Below, piece by piece: positions 44,411-54,165 of a stretch of DNA of 64,000 nt (position 1 is the stretch's first letter; every line of letters starts with the position of its first letter). Source of the DNA: Nostoc carneum NIES-2107. Its GTDB lineage: Bacteria > Cyanobacteriota > Cyanobacteriia > Cyanobacteriales > Nostocaceae. The stretch covers positions 7,062,561 through 7,126,560 of the forward strand of contig AP018180.1 in assembly GCA_002368155.1 (NCBI GenBank), read 5' to 3'. Below the pieces are notes generated by a model. It saw nothing but the letters and a program-made list of their open reading frames with translations. It was not told the origin of the DNA and searched no databases. The position numbers were made by a program, and so were the translations under genes.

Positions 44411-44859
44411 ACCACTTTGATTTCTCTGGACTGACTCAGATGAGCTTTACAGTAGTTTTTGTGACTAAAGTATTAAGTTGGCAAAAGTTTTTTGTATAAT
44501 TTTTTTTGGAAAGTAAGTCATCATTTACACCTTTGTCTGCTAAATTGAGAGAAGAAAGCTTGTAAGAACTCAATCTGAGAATGCTTACGCTGTGCTACTA
44601 AAAACACAGTATTATGATTAAATAAAATCGCTCCACGAAAGACATTCTTAGCTATTCAGGTTGACAGTATTTGTGCGCTTAAAGTTTCAAACAATCTTTA
44701 TTAAATTTCAGTTAAGCCTAAAGATAACCAAGCAAGAACCGCTAAGTCACCTAACGAATGTTATTAAATTCGTTATAAATTTATCGTTAATTTAATCCGA
44801 TTTCATAGAAGAATCGTTAGTATATTGCCTTAGTTACATAAATTACATAAATAACGCTA
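44411..44859. other. Divergent intergenic region
   Basis: These 449 bases separate the small protein from the NB-ARC gene. They are AT-rich with no gene, RNA or strong hairpin. AACGTTA-like short repeats (CGTTATAAAT, TCGTTAATTT) occur before 44820, possibly promoter-associated. Confidence 0.4.
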
Positions 44860-46452
44860 ATGGCAACCGATGGTTCTGCTCGAATGGAAGACGATTTTAT
44901 CGAAGCTAAAAATTATTGGGAGTTAGAAAAATTATACGTAGATTTGGCATCAGCGAAAGGAAAAGCTTTGACACCTGTAGAAAAGAAATTTCTACGAGGT
45001 TTGCTTTGTGGTTGTAGTCCTGCAGAAATTGCCAAAGTAGTTTACCAAAGTGGAAGTAGCAGTACTGTTAGAGTTTATCTATCTAACGGATTATATAAAT
45101 ATATAGAAGAAATGCTGAGTAACCAGGCAGGTGACTCTGTCAAAGTTAAAACCTGGAGTCGGGTGACTCAGTTGCTAGAAAAAGCAGGTTATAAAAAAGG
45201 TTGGTTTCACTTACAACCAGTAATTAGTTCTATAAAAACAAATAGAGACAGAGATTTAAATTTATCAGCTGATAAATCAACACTGACACAACATAGTGAT
45301 GCAGCCATAAATACTACTATGTTCCATGGAAGAACGCAAGAACTAACGCAAGTTCAAGCATGGATTTTGCAAGACCGCTGTCGGTTAGTCACCATATTGG
45401 GTATGGGTGGAATTGGTAAAACTGCGTTTTCAGTCAAACTAGTAGAAGATATTCAGGAAGAATTTGAGTATGTGATTTGGCGATCGCTCAATTTTGCTCC
45501 TCCTGTAGAGGTACTCTTGGAACAGCTAATTCAAGTTATCTCACCAAATTCGCATCAAAATATTCCAGAAACCCTAGAAAGTAAAATTTGGCAATTAGTA
45601 GATGGTTTACGCTCCTGTCGGTGTCTGATTGTATTTGATAGTTGGGATGCAATTTTAGCAAGTAGCGCAGGTATAAAAAATAATCATAATTCCCAGATAT
45701 CTCAAATTCGATATCGTCAAGAATATCAGGGTTATGGAGAGTTAATTAAAAGATTAGGAGATATAGAACATAAAAGTTGTATAGTCTTAAATAGTAGAGA
45801 AAAGCCTCAAGAAATTGCTGCTCTAGAAGGGGAAAGATTACCAATTCGTTCTCTGAAATTAAGTGGTTTGACTCAGCAAGAAAGTATATTAATACTCAAA
45901 GCCAAAGGCTTAACTCATAAATCTACATCAGATGAATGTAGTGCATTACTAGAACGGTATGCAGGAAATCCATTATTTATTAAATTGGCAGCAACCACGA
46001 TTCAAGAATTATTTGCTGGCAATATATCTGAGTTTATAGCCCAGGAAACTGTAGTTTTTGGGGAAACAAGAGCTATTTTAGACCAACAGTTCCACCGCTT
46101 ATCGCAAATAGAAAAATACCTGTTGTATTGGCTTTCTCTCCATCCCAGCTTTGTATCTATCAGACAGTTACAAAAAGATACAGTATTACCAGGATTATCA
46201 CCTCTAACTTCCCAAAGACTAATCTTAGAGGCAATGGAATTATTACAAAAGCGATCGCTCATCGAAAAACAAGCATCTCGCTTTTCCCTGAGTCCAGTGT
46301 TAATTGAGTATCTAGTTGAACGATTAATTGAGGAAAACTTAAATTTAACTCGCGGCAAAGATAGCTACTTAAGTATGAGTCAGACAATTTTGACAGAAAA
46401 CTTAAAAAATTTTATCAGAGATAATTGCCTCAATGGAGATTTAAATTTGTGA
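44860..46452 (+). CDS. NB-ARC (STAND) ATPase without C-terminal sensor repeats
   Basis: A 530-residue signal-transduction ATPase. Residues ~18-100 (ALTPVEKKFLRGLLCGCSPA, then VYLSNGLYKYIEEML) form a helical N-terminal domain with helix-turn-helix character, found on cyanobacterial STAND proteins. NB-ARC follows, with FHGRTQELTQVQAWIL, the P-loop LGMGGIGKTAFS, Walker B LIVFDSWD, SCIVLNSREKP, and the GxP motif YAGNPLFIKLAAT, then a winged helix (LSQIEKYLLYWLSLHP). In the relatives I recall, long WD40 or TPR repeats come next. Here the protein ends at the winged helix, and only heptamer repeats follow. It could be a minimal regulator or a truncated sensor. Confidence 0.85.
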   Translation: MATDGSARMEDDFIEAKNYWELEKLYVDLASAKGKALTPVEKKFLRGLLCGCSPAEIAKVVYQSGSSSTVRVYLSNGLYKYIEEMLSNQAGDSVKVKTWSRVTQLLEKAGYKKGWFHLQPVISSIKTNRDRDLNLSADKSTLTQHSDAAINTTMFHGRTQELTQVQAWILQDRCRLVTILGMGGIGKTAFSVKLVEDIQEEFEYVIWRSLNFAPPVEVLLEQLIQVISPNSHQNIPETLESKIWQLVDGLRSCRCLIVFDSWDAILASSAGIKNNHNSQISQIRYRQEYQGYGELIKRLGDIEHKSCIVLNSREKPQEIAALEGERLPIRSLKLSGLTQQESILILKAKGLTHKSTSDECSALLERYAGNPLFIKLAATTIQELFAGNISEFIAQETVVFGETRAILDQQFHRLSQIEKYLLYWLSLHPSFVSIRQLQKDTVLPGLSPLTSQRLILEAMELLQKRSLIEKQASRFSLSPVLIEYLVERLIEENLNLTRGKDSYLSMSQTILTENLKNFIRDNCLNGDLNL

Positions 46453-46640
46453 TTTGTGATTTGGGGTTTGGTAATGGGTAATGGGTAATGGGTAATGGGT
46501 GTTTGTTATTTTTCTCCCCTGCTTTTTCCCAGTCCCCAGTCACCAATCCCCAGTCCCCAACCCCCAGTCCCCAGTCCCCAGTCACCAATCCCCAGTCCCC
46601 AACCCCCAGTCCCCAGTCCCCAATCCCCAACCCCCAATCT
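46452..46640. repeat. Long heptamer block (GGGTAAT, CCCCAGT)
   Basis: GGGTAAT units, a TTTCTCCCCTGCTTTTTCC bridge, and a ~110-base run of CCCCAGT/CACCAAT/CCCCAAC. It starts at the NB-ARC stop codon and is the inverted counterpart of the 37338 and 44034 blocks. Confidence 0.85.
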
Positions 46641-46697
46641 CCTGATAAAGTTAGGAGTTAAGACAACTCATAACTGATAATTGGAGCGCAGCAACTA

Positions 46698-47249
46698 GTG
46701 AGTAGTTTATTACAAGGGGTTAACCTGTATTTAATTGGGATGATGGGTAGTGGTAAGACCACAGTAGGACGCATACTAGCCAAGCATCTAGGTTATGGAT
46801 TTGTAGATACTGACGATGTCATTGTTCAAGTAGGGGGAAAATCCATTAATCAGCTATTTGCTGAATCAGGAGAAGCAGCCTTTCGTCAGTTGGAAAGCGA
46901 TGTCTTATCACAAGTTTGTTCTTTTACGAAATTAGCGATCGCAACCGGTGGCGGTATTGTCACGCGCCAAGAAAACTGGAGTTACCTGCACCACGGCTTG
47001 ATTGTTTGGCTAGATGCGCCAGTAGATTTACTGTACAGCCGATTGCAAGCCGATGATACAAGGCCATTGTTGCACGATGTTGACCCTAGGGAAAAATTGC
47101 GATCGCTTCTCGAACAACGACAACCACTTTATTCCCAAGCAGATTTGCAAATCACTATTAATGAAGGTGAAACACCAGAACAAATTGCTGAGAGAGTCAT
47201 TGCAGCTATACCCAGCGTCTTAAAAACGCCAGTTTCTCACAATAACTGA
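46698..47249 (+). CDS. aroK: Shikimate kinase
   Basis: A 183-residue P-loop kinase that phosphorylates shikimate on the way to chorismate and aromatic amino acids. Walker A is GMMGSGKTT (residues 14-22). The shikimate-binding DTDDVIV motif, FRQLES, the Gly-rich ATGGGIV loop and the lid Arg in DDTRPLL are all present. The gene starts with GTG at 46698 (MSSLLQGVNLYLIGMMGSGK). It stands alone between repeat DNA and a tRNA on the other strand. Confidence 0.94.
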   Translation: MSSLLQGVNLYLIGMMGSGKTTVGRILAKHLGYGFVDTDDVIVQVGGKSINQLFAESGEAAFRQLESDVLSQVCSFTKLAIATGGGIVTRQENWSYLHHGLIVWLDAPVDLLYSRLQADDTRPLLHDVDPREKLRSLLEQRQPLYSQADLQITINEGETPEQIAERVIAAIPSVLKTPVSHNN

Positions 47250-47290
47250 GACATAATTGCATAAGTTATTAGCAAATCCGCTGTGGTGAA

Positions 47291-47356
47291 GCTCTCACTA
47301 TGCGTAGCTTTCTCCCTCTCCTTCTGCTGTGGAGACGCTGCGCCAATAGTAAGAGC
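47291..47356. repeat. Short element with GCTCTCACTAT terminal inverted repeats
   Basis: GCTCTCACTAT (47291-47301) faces ATAGTAAGAGC (47346-47356), 10 of 11 positions pairing. The interior holds GGAGACGCTGCGCC, the same repeat alphabet as the insertion in the Uma2 gene. No coding capacity. Confidence 0.55.
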
Positions 47357-47434
47357 CTTTTAGTTTACCTATAGGGTTCCAAAGTCTGACAAACTATGCA
47401 AAGCCCGAAAGCTGTACAAGAACCTTACATTTAA

Positions 47435-47505
47435 AGCGGGCGGCGGGAATCGAACCCGCATTAATAGCTTGGAAGGCTATAGTTTTACCACTAAACTACG
47501 CCCGC
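47435..47505 (-). tRNA. tRNA-Gly (anticodon TCC)
   Basis: On the minus strand the acceptor arm GCGGGCG (47499-47505) pairs with CGCCCGC (47436-47442), with discriminator T at 47435. The D arm is TAGTTTAGTGGTAAAAC. The anticodon arm ATAGC-CTTCCAA-GCTAT gives TCC. The T arm CGGGTTCGATTCCCG is standard. Length is 71 nt, with no encoded CCA. Confidence 0.95.
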
Positions 47506-47562
47506 AAATTTCCAACTTTAATAGTATAGCACAGCAGTATTTACAATTCAAGCCTTAATAAA

Positions 47563-48768
47563 TTAAGGTAGCGGCTGTAGTCGGATACGTACTATCAGAT
47601 TACTAGGCTTGGGATCGTTGGGATCGTTGTCATAAGCAGGTTCAAATTCCCAGTTATTTAATACTTGACTGGCTAAAAAGTCTTCATAGTAGCTTTTCTC
47701 TTCTGCGGAAATGCTTGTATCTTTGACAGTAACCATCTCCAGTTTACCCTTCTCTGAAATTGTTAATAGCGCTGTCACTTCTACAGGCTCGCCAATTTTT
47801 TTTTCTATGTACTTTACATATTCCAGACCTTTTCTAAATGGCTGGTTGCTAGGTTTAATTTTAGCTGGGTGAGCAATTATACCTCTATTTTCCTGTTGAG
47901 GTTCTCCTACTAAACTTGCAACTAAGCTTCCACCTGCTGTATTAGATGGTGTAGAAGATGATTCGGGGTTATTAGGATTACCAGAGTTCTCACGTTGTTG
48001 CTCAGCGAGTTCGCGTTGACGCTGTTCAGCAAGTTCGCGCTGCTGTTGCTCAGCGAGTTCGCGTTGACGCTGTTCAGCAAGTTCACGCTGCTGCTGTTCA
48101 GCGAGTTCGCGTTGACGCTGTTCAGCAAGTTCACGCTGCTGCTGTTCAGCTAATTGACGTTGACGCTGTTCAGCAAGTTCGCGTTGCTGTTGCTCAGCGA
48201 GTTCGCGTTGACGCTGTTCAGCGAGTTCGCGTTGCTGTTGCTCAGCGAGTTGACGTTGGCGTTGTTCAGCGAGTTCACGCTGCTGCTGTTCAGCTAATTG
48301 ACGTTGACGCTGTTCAGCAAGTTCGCGCTGCTGTTGCTCAGCGAGTTGACGTTGGCGTTGTTCAGCAAAAGCTACAGCATTTTGATCTGGGACAGTAGGA
48401 CTTGAGTTTTTTGCTAATCTATCGGATTTAACTACTACTGGTTTGGAAGAATTTTTTGGTTGTAACTTTTGATTTGTAGATACTGGTTTTGTTTGAGAAT
48501 TAACAGCCTTTATTGTTGTTCTAGTTTTTGCTTTTGATTTCGGCTGCGAAGAAATTTCTATTACCTCAACTGGAATTGCAGCTTTGCTTTGCTGTTGCCA
48601 CAATAAACTTGACTGATATGAGCGGATCAGCCAGAAGGCTAGCAAATGTAGGCTCAGTGAACCGATGACAACTGCAACCCATAAACTAGGTGGGTCTGTA
48701 TGTCGTCTCCATACCTTGACTGAAGATGAAGTTTTATCTGCAACCGATGGTGTCATATTAAATTTCAA
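47563..48768 (-). CDS. TonB/TolA-like protein with octapeptide repeat rod
   Basis: A 401-residue envelope protein. A cytoplasmic N-terminus is followed by one helix (LWVAVVIGSLSLHLLAFWLI), then a basic Ser/Lys linker. A rod of about sixteen LAEQxQRE/Q octads (encoded at 47991-48368) is predicted as a long helix. The C-terminal ~100 residues (EKKIGEPVEVTALLTISEKG to IVRIRLQPLP) resemble a TonB C-terminal domain, with VLNNWEFEPAYD in the place of the usual W-x-F-x-P. It would span the periplasm and couple inner-membrane energy or scaffolding to the outer membrane. No ExbB/ExbD is adjacent. It lies 62 bp downstream of the cyclase gene on the same strand. Confidence 0.75.
   Translation of the reverse strand: MKFNMTPSVADKTSSSVKVWRRHTDPPSLWVAVVIGSLSLHLLAFWLIRSYQSSLLWQQQSKAAIPVEVIEISSQPKSKAKTRTTIKAVNSQTKPVSTNQKLQPKNSSKPVVVKSDRLAKNSSPTVPDQNAVAFAEQRQRQLAEQQQRELAEQRQRQLAEQQQRELAEQRQRQLAEQQQRELAEQRQRELAEQQQRELAEQRQRQLAEQQQRELAEQRQRELAEQQQRELAEQRQRELAEQQQRELAEQRQRELAEQQRENSGNPNNPESSSTPSNTAGGSLVASLVGEPQQENRGIIAHPAKIKPSNQPFRKGLEYVKYIEKKIGEPVEVTALLTISEKGKLEMVTVKDTSISAEEKSYYEDFLASQVLNNWEFEPAYDNDPNDPKPSNLIVRIRLQPLP
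47991..48368. repeat. 24-nt (48-nt higher order) coding tandem repeat
   Basis: About sixteen units encoding LAEQRQRQ/LAEQQQRE alternate, so that the strongest period is 48 nt. Synonymous differences among units (GAGTTCGCG, AAGTTCACG, AATTGACG) indicate repeated duplication and drift. Confidence 0.85.
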
Positions 48769-48830
48769 ACTGGATTTAATAGGGCGCTCTTACTCTTTAC
48801 TAAACTAACGCTTTAAAATCCAGTCTACTC

Positions 48831-51800
48831 TCAGCGATTAGCCATAATTTCCGATCTGACAGCAAAAGTCAGAACAGTTTCGTCTACTCCCTTGAGTTCT
48901 AAGGGGCTGACTTTAGTAATTTCTTCATCTTGTAAATAATCTGCCACAGCAGCAGAAACTAAAATAGTACCGGGAATAGCAGCCGCTTGCAACCTAGCAG
49001 CAATATTCACACTGGGGCCAATAGCAGTATAGTCAGCACGTTCGGCACTACCAAACATACCTACAACTGCAGTACCTTGATGAATGCCACAGCGGAATTT
49101 AACACCAGTATGTCCGTTAGCGTCAAATATGCCTTGTTCTTGCCAGCGTCGATTCAACTCATCTAATGCGCTATGCATTGCTCTGGCAGTATTGATGGCA
49201 CGACGCACCTGTTCATTAGGAGTTAATTCTTCTGGCGCTCCATATAAAGCTAAGATGGCATCTCCCATAAATTTATCTACAGTACCGCCATTGTCAAACA
49301 CAGTCTTGGTCATAGCTTCCAAATACTCATTGAGCAACTCTGCTACTCTTCGAGATCTAAGAGTATTTGCTAGTTGGGTAAAACCAACTATGTCACTAAA
49401 TAAGACTGTAATTAAGCGTGGTTCTGGTCGTAAATCCAAGGTTAAATCTCCCATAGCAGCTTTTTTTACCAAAACAGGTGGTAAAAAGCGCTTGAGTACT
49501 GACTCTGTCAGGTAGGTATTTAACTCCATAACCCGGCGCTCATTTTCTTTCAAGGCTAAGAGGTTCCTAACTTCTGCCAGGAGTTCCCTGTCATTAAATG
49601 GTTTAGCTAAATAAGCATCTGCACCATGTTCTGTCCCGGCAATCCGGGTTTCTTCATCAACTTTAGCGGTGAGCAGAATGATTGGTGTGCCTTTCAAATT
49701 CTCCTCTCTACGGATCATCTGAATCATCTGTAATCCTGTCACCAAGGGCATCATTAAGTCCGTAATAATTAAGCTAGGTGCAATTTTTTGCGCTATTTTA
49801 AATCCTTCGGCACCATTACGGGCTGTATGTACTTGATAGCCATTATTGCGGATGATTTCAGATACGTATGTTCGTAAATCCGGATTGTCATCAACAACTA
49901 AAATTGAGTGTCCAGTATTCAAAAGACTGCCATCTTTATATCCTTGAGACTCTGGATTATCAGGAGTAGGTACTAATTCTTTCGGCAAGCTTTCAATATT
50001 TTCTGGGGTTGGCTCGACTAGCTCTAAATCAGCCAATTCTACACTGGCGCGGTTAGTATTCAGTTCCGCAGGGGTTTCCTGTATTTGCTGTGTAGGTAAG
50101 TGAGTACTACCAGTTAACAACCAGAGTGTAAAAGTTGTACCTTGACCGTAAACAGATTCTACAGTTATTTGCCCCCCATGCAGCTCAACCAATTCTTTGA
50201 CTAATGCTAAACCTAAACCACTACCTTCATAGGAACGGTTTTCTGAGCCTTCAGCTTGGCGGAAGCGCTCAAATAGGTGGGGAATTTGTTCTTTAACTAT
50301 ACCAATTCCCGTATCTTGTACTTGTAATATGCAACTATCATCTTGAGATATGAGCCTGATCGTAATCGTCCCGCCTTCGGGAGTAAACTTCATGGCATTT
50401 GATAGCAGGTTGTAAACGACCTTATCAAATTTTTCTATATCTAAGTAAACTTGAGAACATTGACCCAATTCCGAGACTAGATGCAGTCCCTTTTTCTCAC
50501 AGTAAGGGCGAAAAGATTCCACAATTTGGTTGACAAAATCGACCAAATCACAAGGACGGAAACTCGGCTGCATCCTCCCCGCATCTAAGCGTTGCAGATC
50601 TAATAGTTGATTGACTAGCCTGAGCAATCGCCGTGAATTACGCAAAGCGATCGCACTTTGGGCGTAAGATAAGCCATCGCCATTATTTACTGCTGACTCT
50701 AAAGGCCCTTGAATTAAGGTAATAGGAGTGCGGAACTCATGGGAAATATTTTGAAAAAATTCGGTTTTTTGTTTATCTAATTGTAATAAGCGCTCTGCTT
50801 GGTCACGAGTCTTTTGATATAAACGTGATTGTTGCACTGCGATCGCTGCTTGAGCGGCCACCGCTTTGGCTAGCTGAATTTCCGAAGATAACCATCGGCG
50901 GCTTTTGCTACCTTCACGCAGCGTAATACTACCAATACACTTACCGTCCGCTAATAAGGGAACAATCATTAGCGATCGCGCTGGTTTTTTCAAAGGCAAA
51001 TCAAATCCCTTGATTTCATCCGCACAGTTGCTCATATCAGTGATTACCACTGGCTCCTGTGTCCGCAAAATCTCTTGCAGGATAGGATTATGCTTAATTG
51101 GCGCTTGAGAATGAGGTAATTCCTGATTGATATGGTGATGATTATTACTTAAGACTGTTTCCTGGGCCGACTTTAAAGTATGTTCTAAATATTGAGAACT
51201 GTCATAGAGTCCTACACATTCAACAAATTCATCTTCTTCAGTCCATAAAGATAAAATGCAGCCATTGACTTGTAAAGCCTGTCCTAATTGTTCGGTAATA
51301 GCCGCAAAAATATCTTGAGGATCTAAGCTAGAACGAATTGCCGTAGTAATTGTATTAATTAAAGACTCTCGTTTAGCAAGAGCGCGTACTTGTTCATAGG
51401 TATAAGCTTGAGATAAAGCCAAAGCTGCCTGATCTGCTACCATCAACACTAACTGCACTTCCTCTTCTCCCCAAATCCGGGGCTGAGAACATTGGTGCAG
51501 CGCTAGCACTGCCATCAGTTCTTGTTGGCAAATCAACGGCACAACTAAACTAGAGCTGATACTAGCTGCTAAAAAAGCTGCTCTACGTTGTTCGAGTTCT
51601 GGGGTATTACCCAGAATCCGTTCATCATCTTCTACATTATGAATAACTTGAACTTCGCGAGTTTCCCAAACTGTCTCTGCCAACACAGATGATGTGGGAA
51701 AAGAAGATGAGGAAGATTTGAGTGTTTCATCTGAATGCTCTTCCTGTTCTTTCTCTGCTGCGCTTGCGTCTTCTTGAGCAGCTTTCTGGTAAATAAATCC

Positions 51801-52385
51801 TTCATCTACTAACTGCCCATCTTGGAAAGGACGTAACAGACACACATCCACTTCCAACATATGCCCCACTGTATCGACAATTGTTTGTAAAATTTGCCGA
51901 TAGTCTAAAGCACTACGAATTGTATTCGTGACAGTGTTCAGCAGTGATTCTTGACGGAGTGTACGCGTCAGTTCACGGGTACGAGCTTTGAGAACATTAT
52001 GAGTATCCAAAGCCTGGCGTACTACACCTTTAAGTTCCTCAGCTTCCCACGGTTTAGTGACATATTTGAAAACTTTACCAGCATTGATGGCTTCCACTAA
52101 GTCTTCGACATCAGTGTAGCCAGTTAAGATAATCCGGATAATATCTGGATATTGAGTGGCTGTCAGGCTTAAAAATTCTGTACCGCTCATGATTGGCATC
52201 CGCTGATCGGAGATGATCACAGAGACCTCTCCTTCTTGTGCCAGTAGATCCAATGCGGCAGGACCAGAAGTTGCCCTTAGCACCTTGTATTCGCGATAAA
52301 AGGTGCGGTAAAGCAAGTCAAGGTTGTCTGGCTCATCATCGACAACCAATATTTTCGGCTTACTGTTTGCTTGTTGGGATTTCAT
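48831..52385 (-). CDS. cyaC: Hybrid two-component sensor with adenylate cyclase domain (CyaC-like)
   Basis: A 1184-residue multidomain protein. In order: receiver 1 (residues ~10-125, phospho-Asp60 in IISDQRMP); two GAF domains (~150-330 and ~350-530, each followed by ETVWETREV/TQEPVVITDM-type ends); histidine kinase (FFQNISHEFRTPITLIQ, N-box LLSNAMKFTPEGG, DTGIGI, GSGLGLALVKELVELHGG); receiver 2 (LIITDLMMP); and a class III cyclase. The cyclase keeps both metal Asp (LFSDIVGFT, KFMGDAILALYG), the adenine-selecting Lys of VDKFMGD and Asp of RADYTAIG, and the NIAARLQ motif. This is the domain order of Anabaena/Spirulina CyaC, which makes cAMP under phosphorelay control. The stimulus sensed by the GAF domains is unknown. 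Confidence 0.88.
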   Translation of the reverse strand: MKSQQANSKPKILVVDDEPDNLDLLYRTFYREYKVLRATSGPAALDLLAQEGEVSVIISDQRMPIMSGTEFLSLTATQYPDIIRIILTGYTDVEDLVEAINAGKVFKYVTKPWEAEELKGVVRQALDTHNVLKARTRELTRTLRQESLLNTVTNTIRSALDYRQILQTIVDTVGHMLEVDVCLLRPFQDGQLVDEGFIYQKAAQEDASAAEKEQEEHSDETLKSSSSSFPTSSVLAETVWETREVQVIHNVEDDERILGNTPELEQRRAAFLAASISSSLVVPLICQQELMAVLALHQCSQPRIWGEEEVQLVLMVADQAALALSQAYTYEQVRALAKRESLINTITTAIRSSLDPQDIFAAITEQLGQALQVNGCILSLWTEEDEFVECVGLYDSSQYLEHTLKSAQETVLSNNHHHINQELPHSQAPIKHNPILQEILRTQEPVVITDMSNCADEIKGFDLPLKKPARSLMIVPLLADGKCIGSITLREGSKSRRWLSSEIQLAKAVAAQAAIAVQQSRLYQKTRDQAERLLQLDKQKTEFFQNISHEFRTPITLIQGPLESAVNNGDGLSYAQSAIALRNSRRLLRLVNQLLDLQRLDAGRMQPSFRPCDLVDFVNQIVESFRPYCEKKGLHLVSELGQCSQVYLDIEKFDKVVYNLLSNAMKFTPEGGTITIRLISQDDSCILQVQDTGIGIVKEQIPHLFERFRQAEGSENRSYEGSGLGLALVKELVELHGGQITVESVYGQGTTFTLWLLTGSTHLPTQQIQETPAELNTNRASVELADLELVEPTPENIESLPKELVPTPDNPESQGYKDGSLLNTGHSILVVDDNPDLRTYVSEIIRNNGYQVHTARNGAEGFKIAQKIAPSLIITDLMMPLVTGLQMIQMIRREENLKGTPIILLTAKVDEETRIAGTEHGADAYLAKPFNDRELLAEVRNLLALKENERRVMELNTYLTESVLKRFLPPVLVKKAAMGDLTLDLRPEPRLITVLFSDIVGFTQLANTLRSRRVAELLNEYLEAMTKTVFDNGGTVDKFMGDAILALYGAPEELTPNEQVRRAINTARAMHSALDELNRRWQEQGIFDANGHTGVKFRCGIHQGTAVVGMFGSAERADYTAIGPSVNIAARLQAAAIPGTILVSAAVADYLQDEEITKVSPLELKGVDETVLTFAVRSEIMANR

Positions 52386-53487
52386 GCACCGCTTTCCTGC
52401 TGCAACGGCAGTTGGATAAAGAATAATCTGATCAGACAGGGATGTTTCTGAGTCAGGTAAGAGCAGAGCATTTTGACCAATAAGGCTATTTGGCTATATG
52501 AGTGCTGATTGTGAAAGTATTTACTCACTGTAATTGGCCTCAATGGCTAGTAAAGATTGCGATTCGCTCTCAAGCAAGGTAATTGCTTTGATATTGAGTT
52601 TTGGTCTTACAGAGTTGATAGCTGCCAAATCTTCCCTCACCTCCGGCGAGAACTGTGAAAATACTAAACACATACAGCGCTCAAGGCTGGCTCAAAAATC
52701 CATCTGTAGCTGCATATTAAGTTTTCCCGTTGCAGCAGTGACACTAACACTTGTCAGTAAATTTTATTTATGCTAATCATGCTAAAGCCAAAAATTATGA
52801 CTAAAATCAAACGTAACTGCTAAGTATACAATTAGACAAATAAGTTCTTCTAATTTAATCTGTTACGCCAATAATCTTCCATAGTGATGATTGAGAAACC
52901 TTACTTGAGAAGATTATCTGAGCTAGTTCACCATAGCGTGGAATATCAGTATAGTCTGACACTTGTATCAGATATATTATGTGAGTCGCGCAAAGCTATA
53001 GATAAATCAGGCTTTGGGAATTAAGTGACTTGCACTAACCTCAAGAAGGAACCTTTAACGCTCAGCACATAGTGCTTTTCCCAACATTTGCAAAGGCTGA
53101 TCTGCCAAACTGACCCATTCTCATACCCAAGACTTAGGTTGTTTTCTTTATTGATCTCAATAAATATCTGCTTCGTTGCTTGTAGCTTGAGCAAAAAACA
53201 AAATACAGATGGGCAGGAGGAGGAAATTATCAGTGGTCATAATTGCGAGAAATGGTATAACCTGTCAATAGATTACCCAAAACCTAGCCCACTACGTTCT
53301 CACCTTGAAAAATCACCCTAGTAATCTATATCATCTATATCAAGGTGTACAACAATTAATTAAAGCAATAAGACGCACTGTCTGTTTTTCACAAAGGCTT
53401 TGCAGTTTGTTGGCTTGATGACCAAATTATCATTTGTAACCAAGTTGTAAATTCAATGTTTTGGGCATCTGATGTTTTTCACAAATT
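52386..53487. other. Divergent intergenic region upstream of the cyclase
   Basis: These 1102 bases have no gene I can support. Two plus-strand frames of about 80 codons (52534-52776, 53088-53321) lack family resemblance or good starts. No tRNA or strong hairpin was seen. The cyclase promoter should lie at the left end. Confidence 0.4.
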
Positions 53488-54165
53488 TTGTACGGTGTAT
53501 TAGGATACTTGAAAAAATTTTCGTTGAATCCCATAAATACTAAACTAGCCTTGACATCCTGGTTTTTCCACTCATATCACCAAGAACCTGTCACAGTTGT
53601 CGCCGATCAGTCTGAGCGACAATTTCAAATTCGTGCTGCAACATCTGCCGATCTCTATAGTGTTGCTCAAATTATTACTGAAAGCTTTCATTCTCAAAAT
53701 GGCTTTTGGGGATGGGCGTTTCCATTAATACGTTTGGGAATTTATGAAGACTTGAAGCAACGCCTAGCTTCTCCTTTACCCCATCATGTTTGTTTAGTTG
53801 CGACTGATACTACTAAGGGTGTTAATAATCTTGTAGGAACTGTAGAACTCGCTGTAAGGTTTAGTGATGCATGGACGCAAACGGGAAAAAGTTTTCCTTA
53901 CCTGTCAAATTTAGCTGTTAGCCCACAATACCGTAGGCATGGTGTAGCCTCTAGCTTACTCACCAACTGTGAAAAAGTCTGTCAGGAATGGGGGTTTCAG
54001 GATTTATATCTTCATGTTCTGGAACGAAATCATCAGGCAAGACAGCTTTATTTAAAGCTAGGGTATCAGGTACATAAAGTTGAATCTCACTGGAATCTAT
54101 TCTTCCCTAAATACTCAAGTCAAATATTATTGCACAAGCATCTGAAAACTAATTCTATGATGTGA
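53488..54165 (+). CDS. GNAT family N-acetyltransferase
   Basis: A 225-residue acetyltransferase. The fold starts at FQIRAATSADLYSVAQIITE. The acetyl-CoA-binding motif A is NLAVSPQYRRHGVASSLLTN (Q/R-x-x-G-x-A form), followed by LYLHVLERNHQARQLYLKLG, a typical motif B. This suggests RimI-like or small-molecule transfer, but the substrate cannot be told. No ATG lies in the first 200 codons; TTG at 53488 or a later TTG must be the start. The first ~45 residues (YLKKFSLNPINTKLALTSWF) are outside the GNAT core. Confidence 0.8.
   Translation: MYGVLGYLKKFSLNPINTKLALTSWFFHSYHQEPVTVVADQSERQFQIRAATSADLYSVAQIITESFHSQNGFWGWAFPLIRLGIYEDLKQRLASPLPHHVCLVATDTTKGVNNLVGTVELAVRFSDAWTQTGKSFPYLSNLAVSPQYRRHGVASSLLTNCEKVCQEWGFQDLYLHVLERNHQARQLYLKLGYQVHKVESHWNLFFPKYSSQILLHKHLKTNSMM

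Noticed and set aside
46452-46640. Short frames of about 60 codons on both strands in the heptamer block
   Set aside because: Pure repeat translation ([17 protein letters not shown]); a 7-nt period leaves frames open by composition.
47991-48368. CRISPR-like look of a regular tandem repeat
   Set aside because: Units are contiguous, with no spacers, and encode a continuous octapeptide rod.
52534-53321. Two short plus-strand frames upstream of the GNAT gene
   Set aside because: Unusual composition, no family likeness and poor start sites; the area looks like ordinary intergenic DNA.
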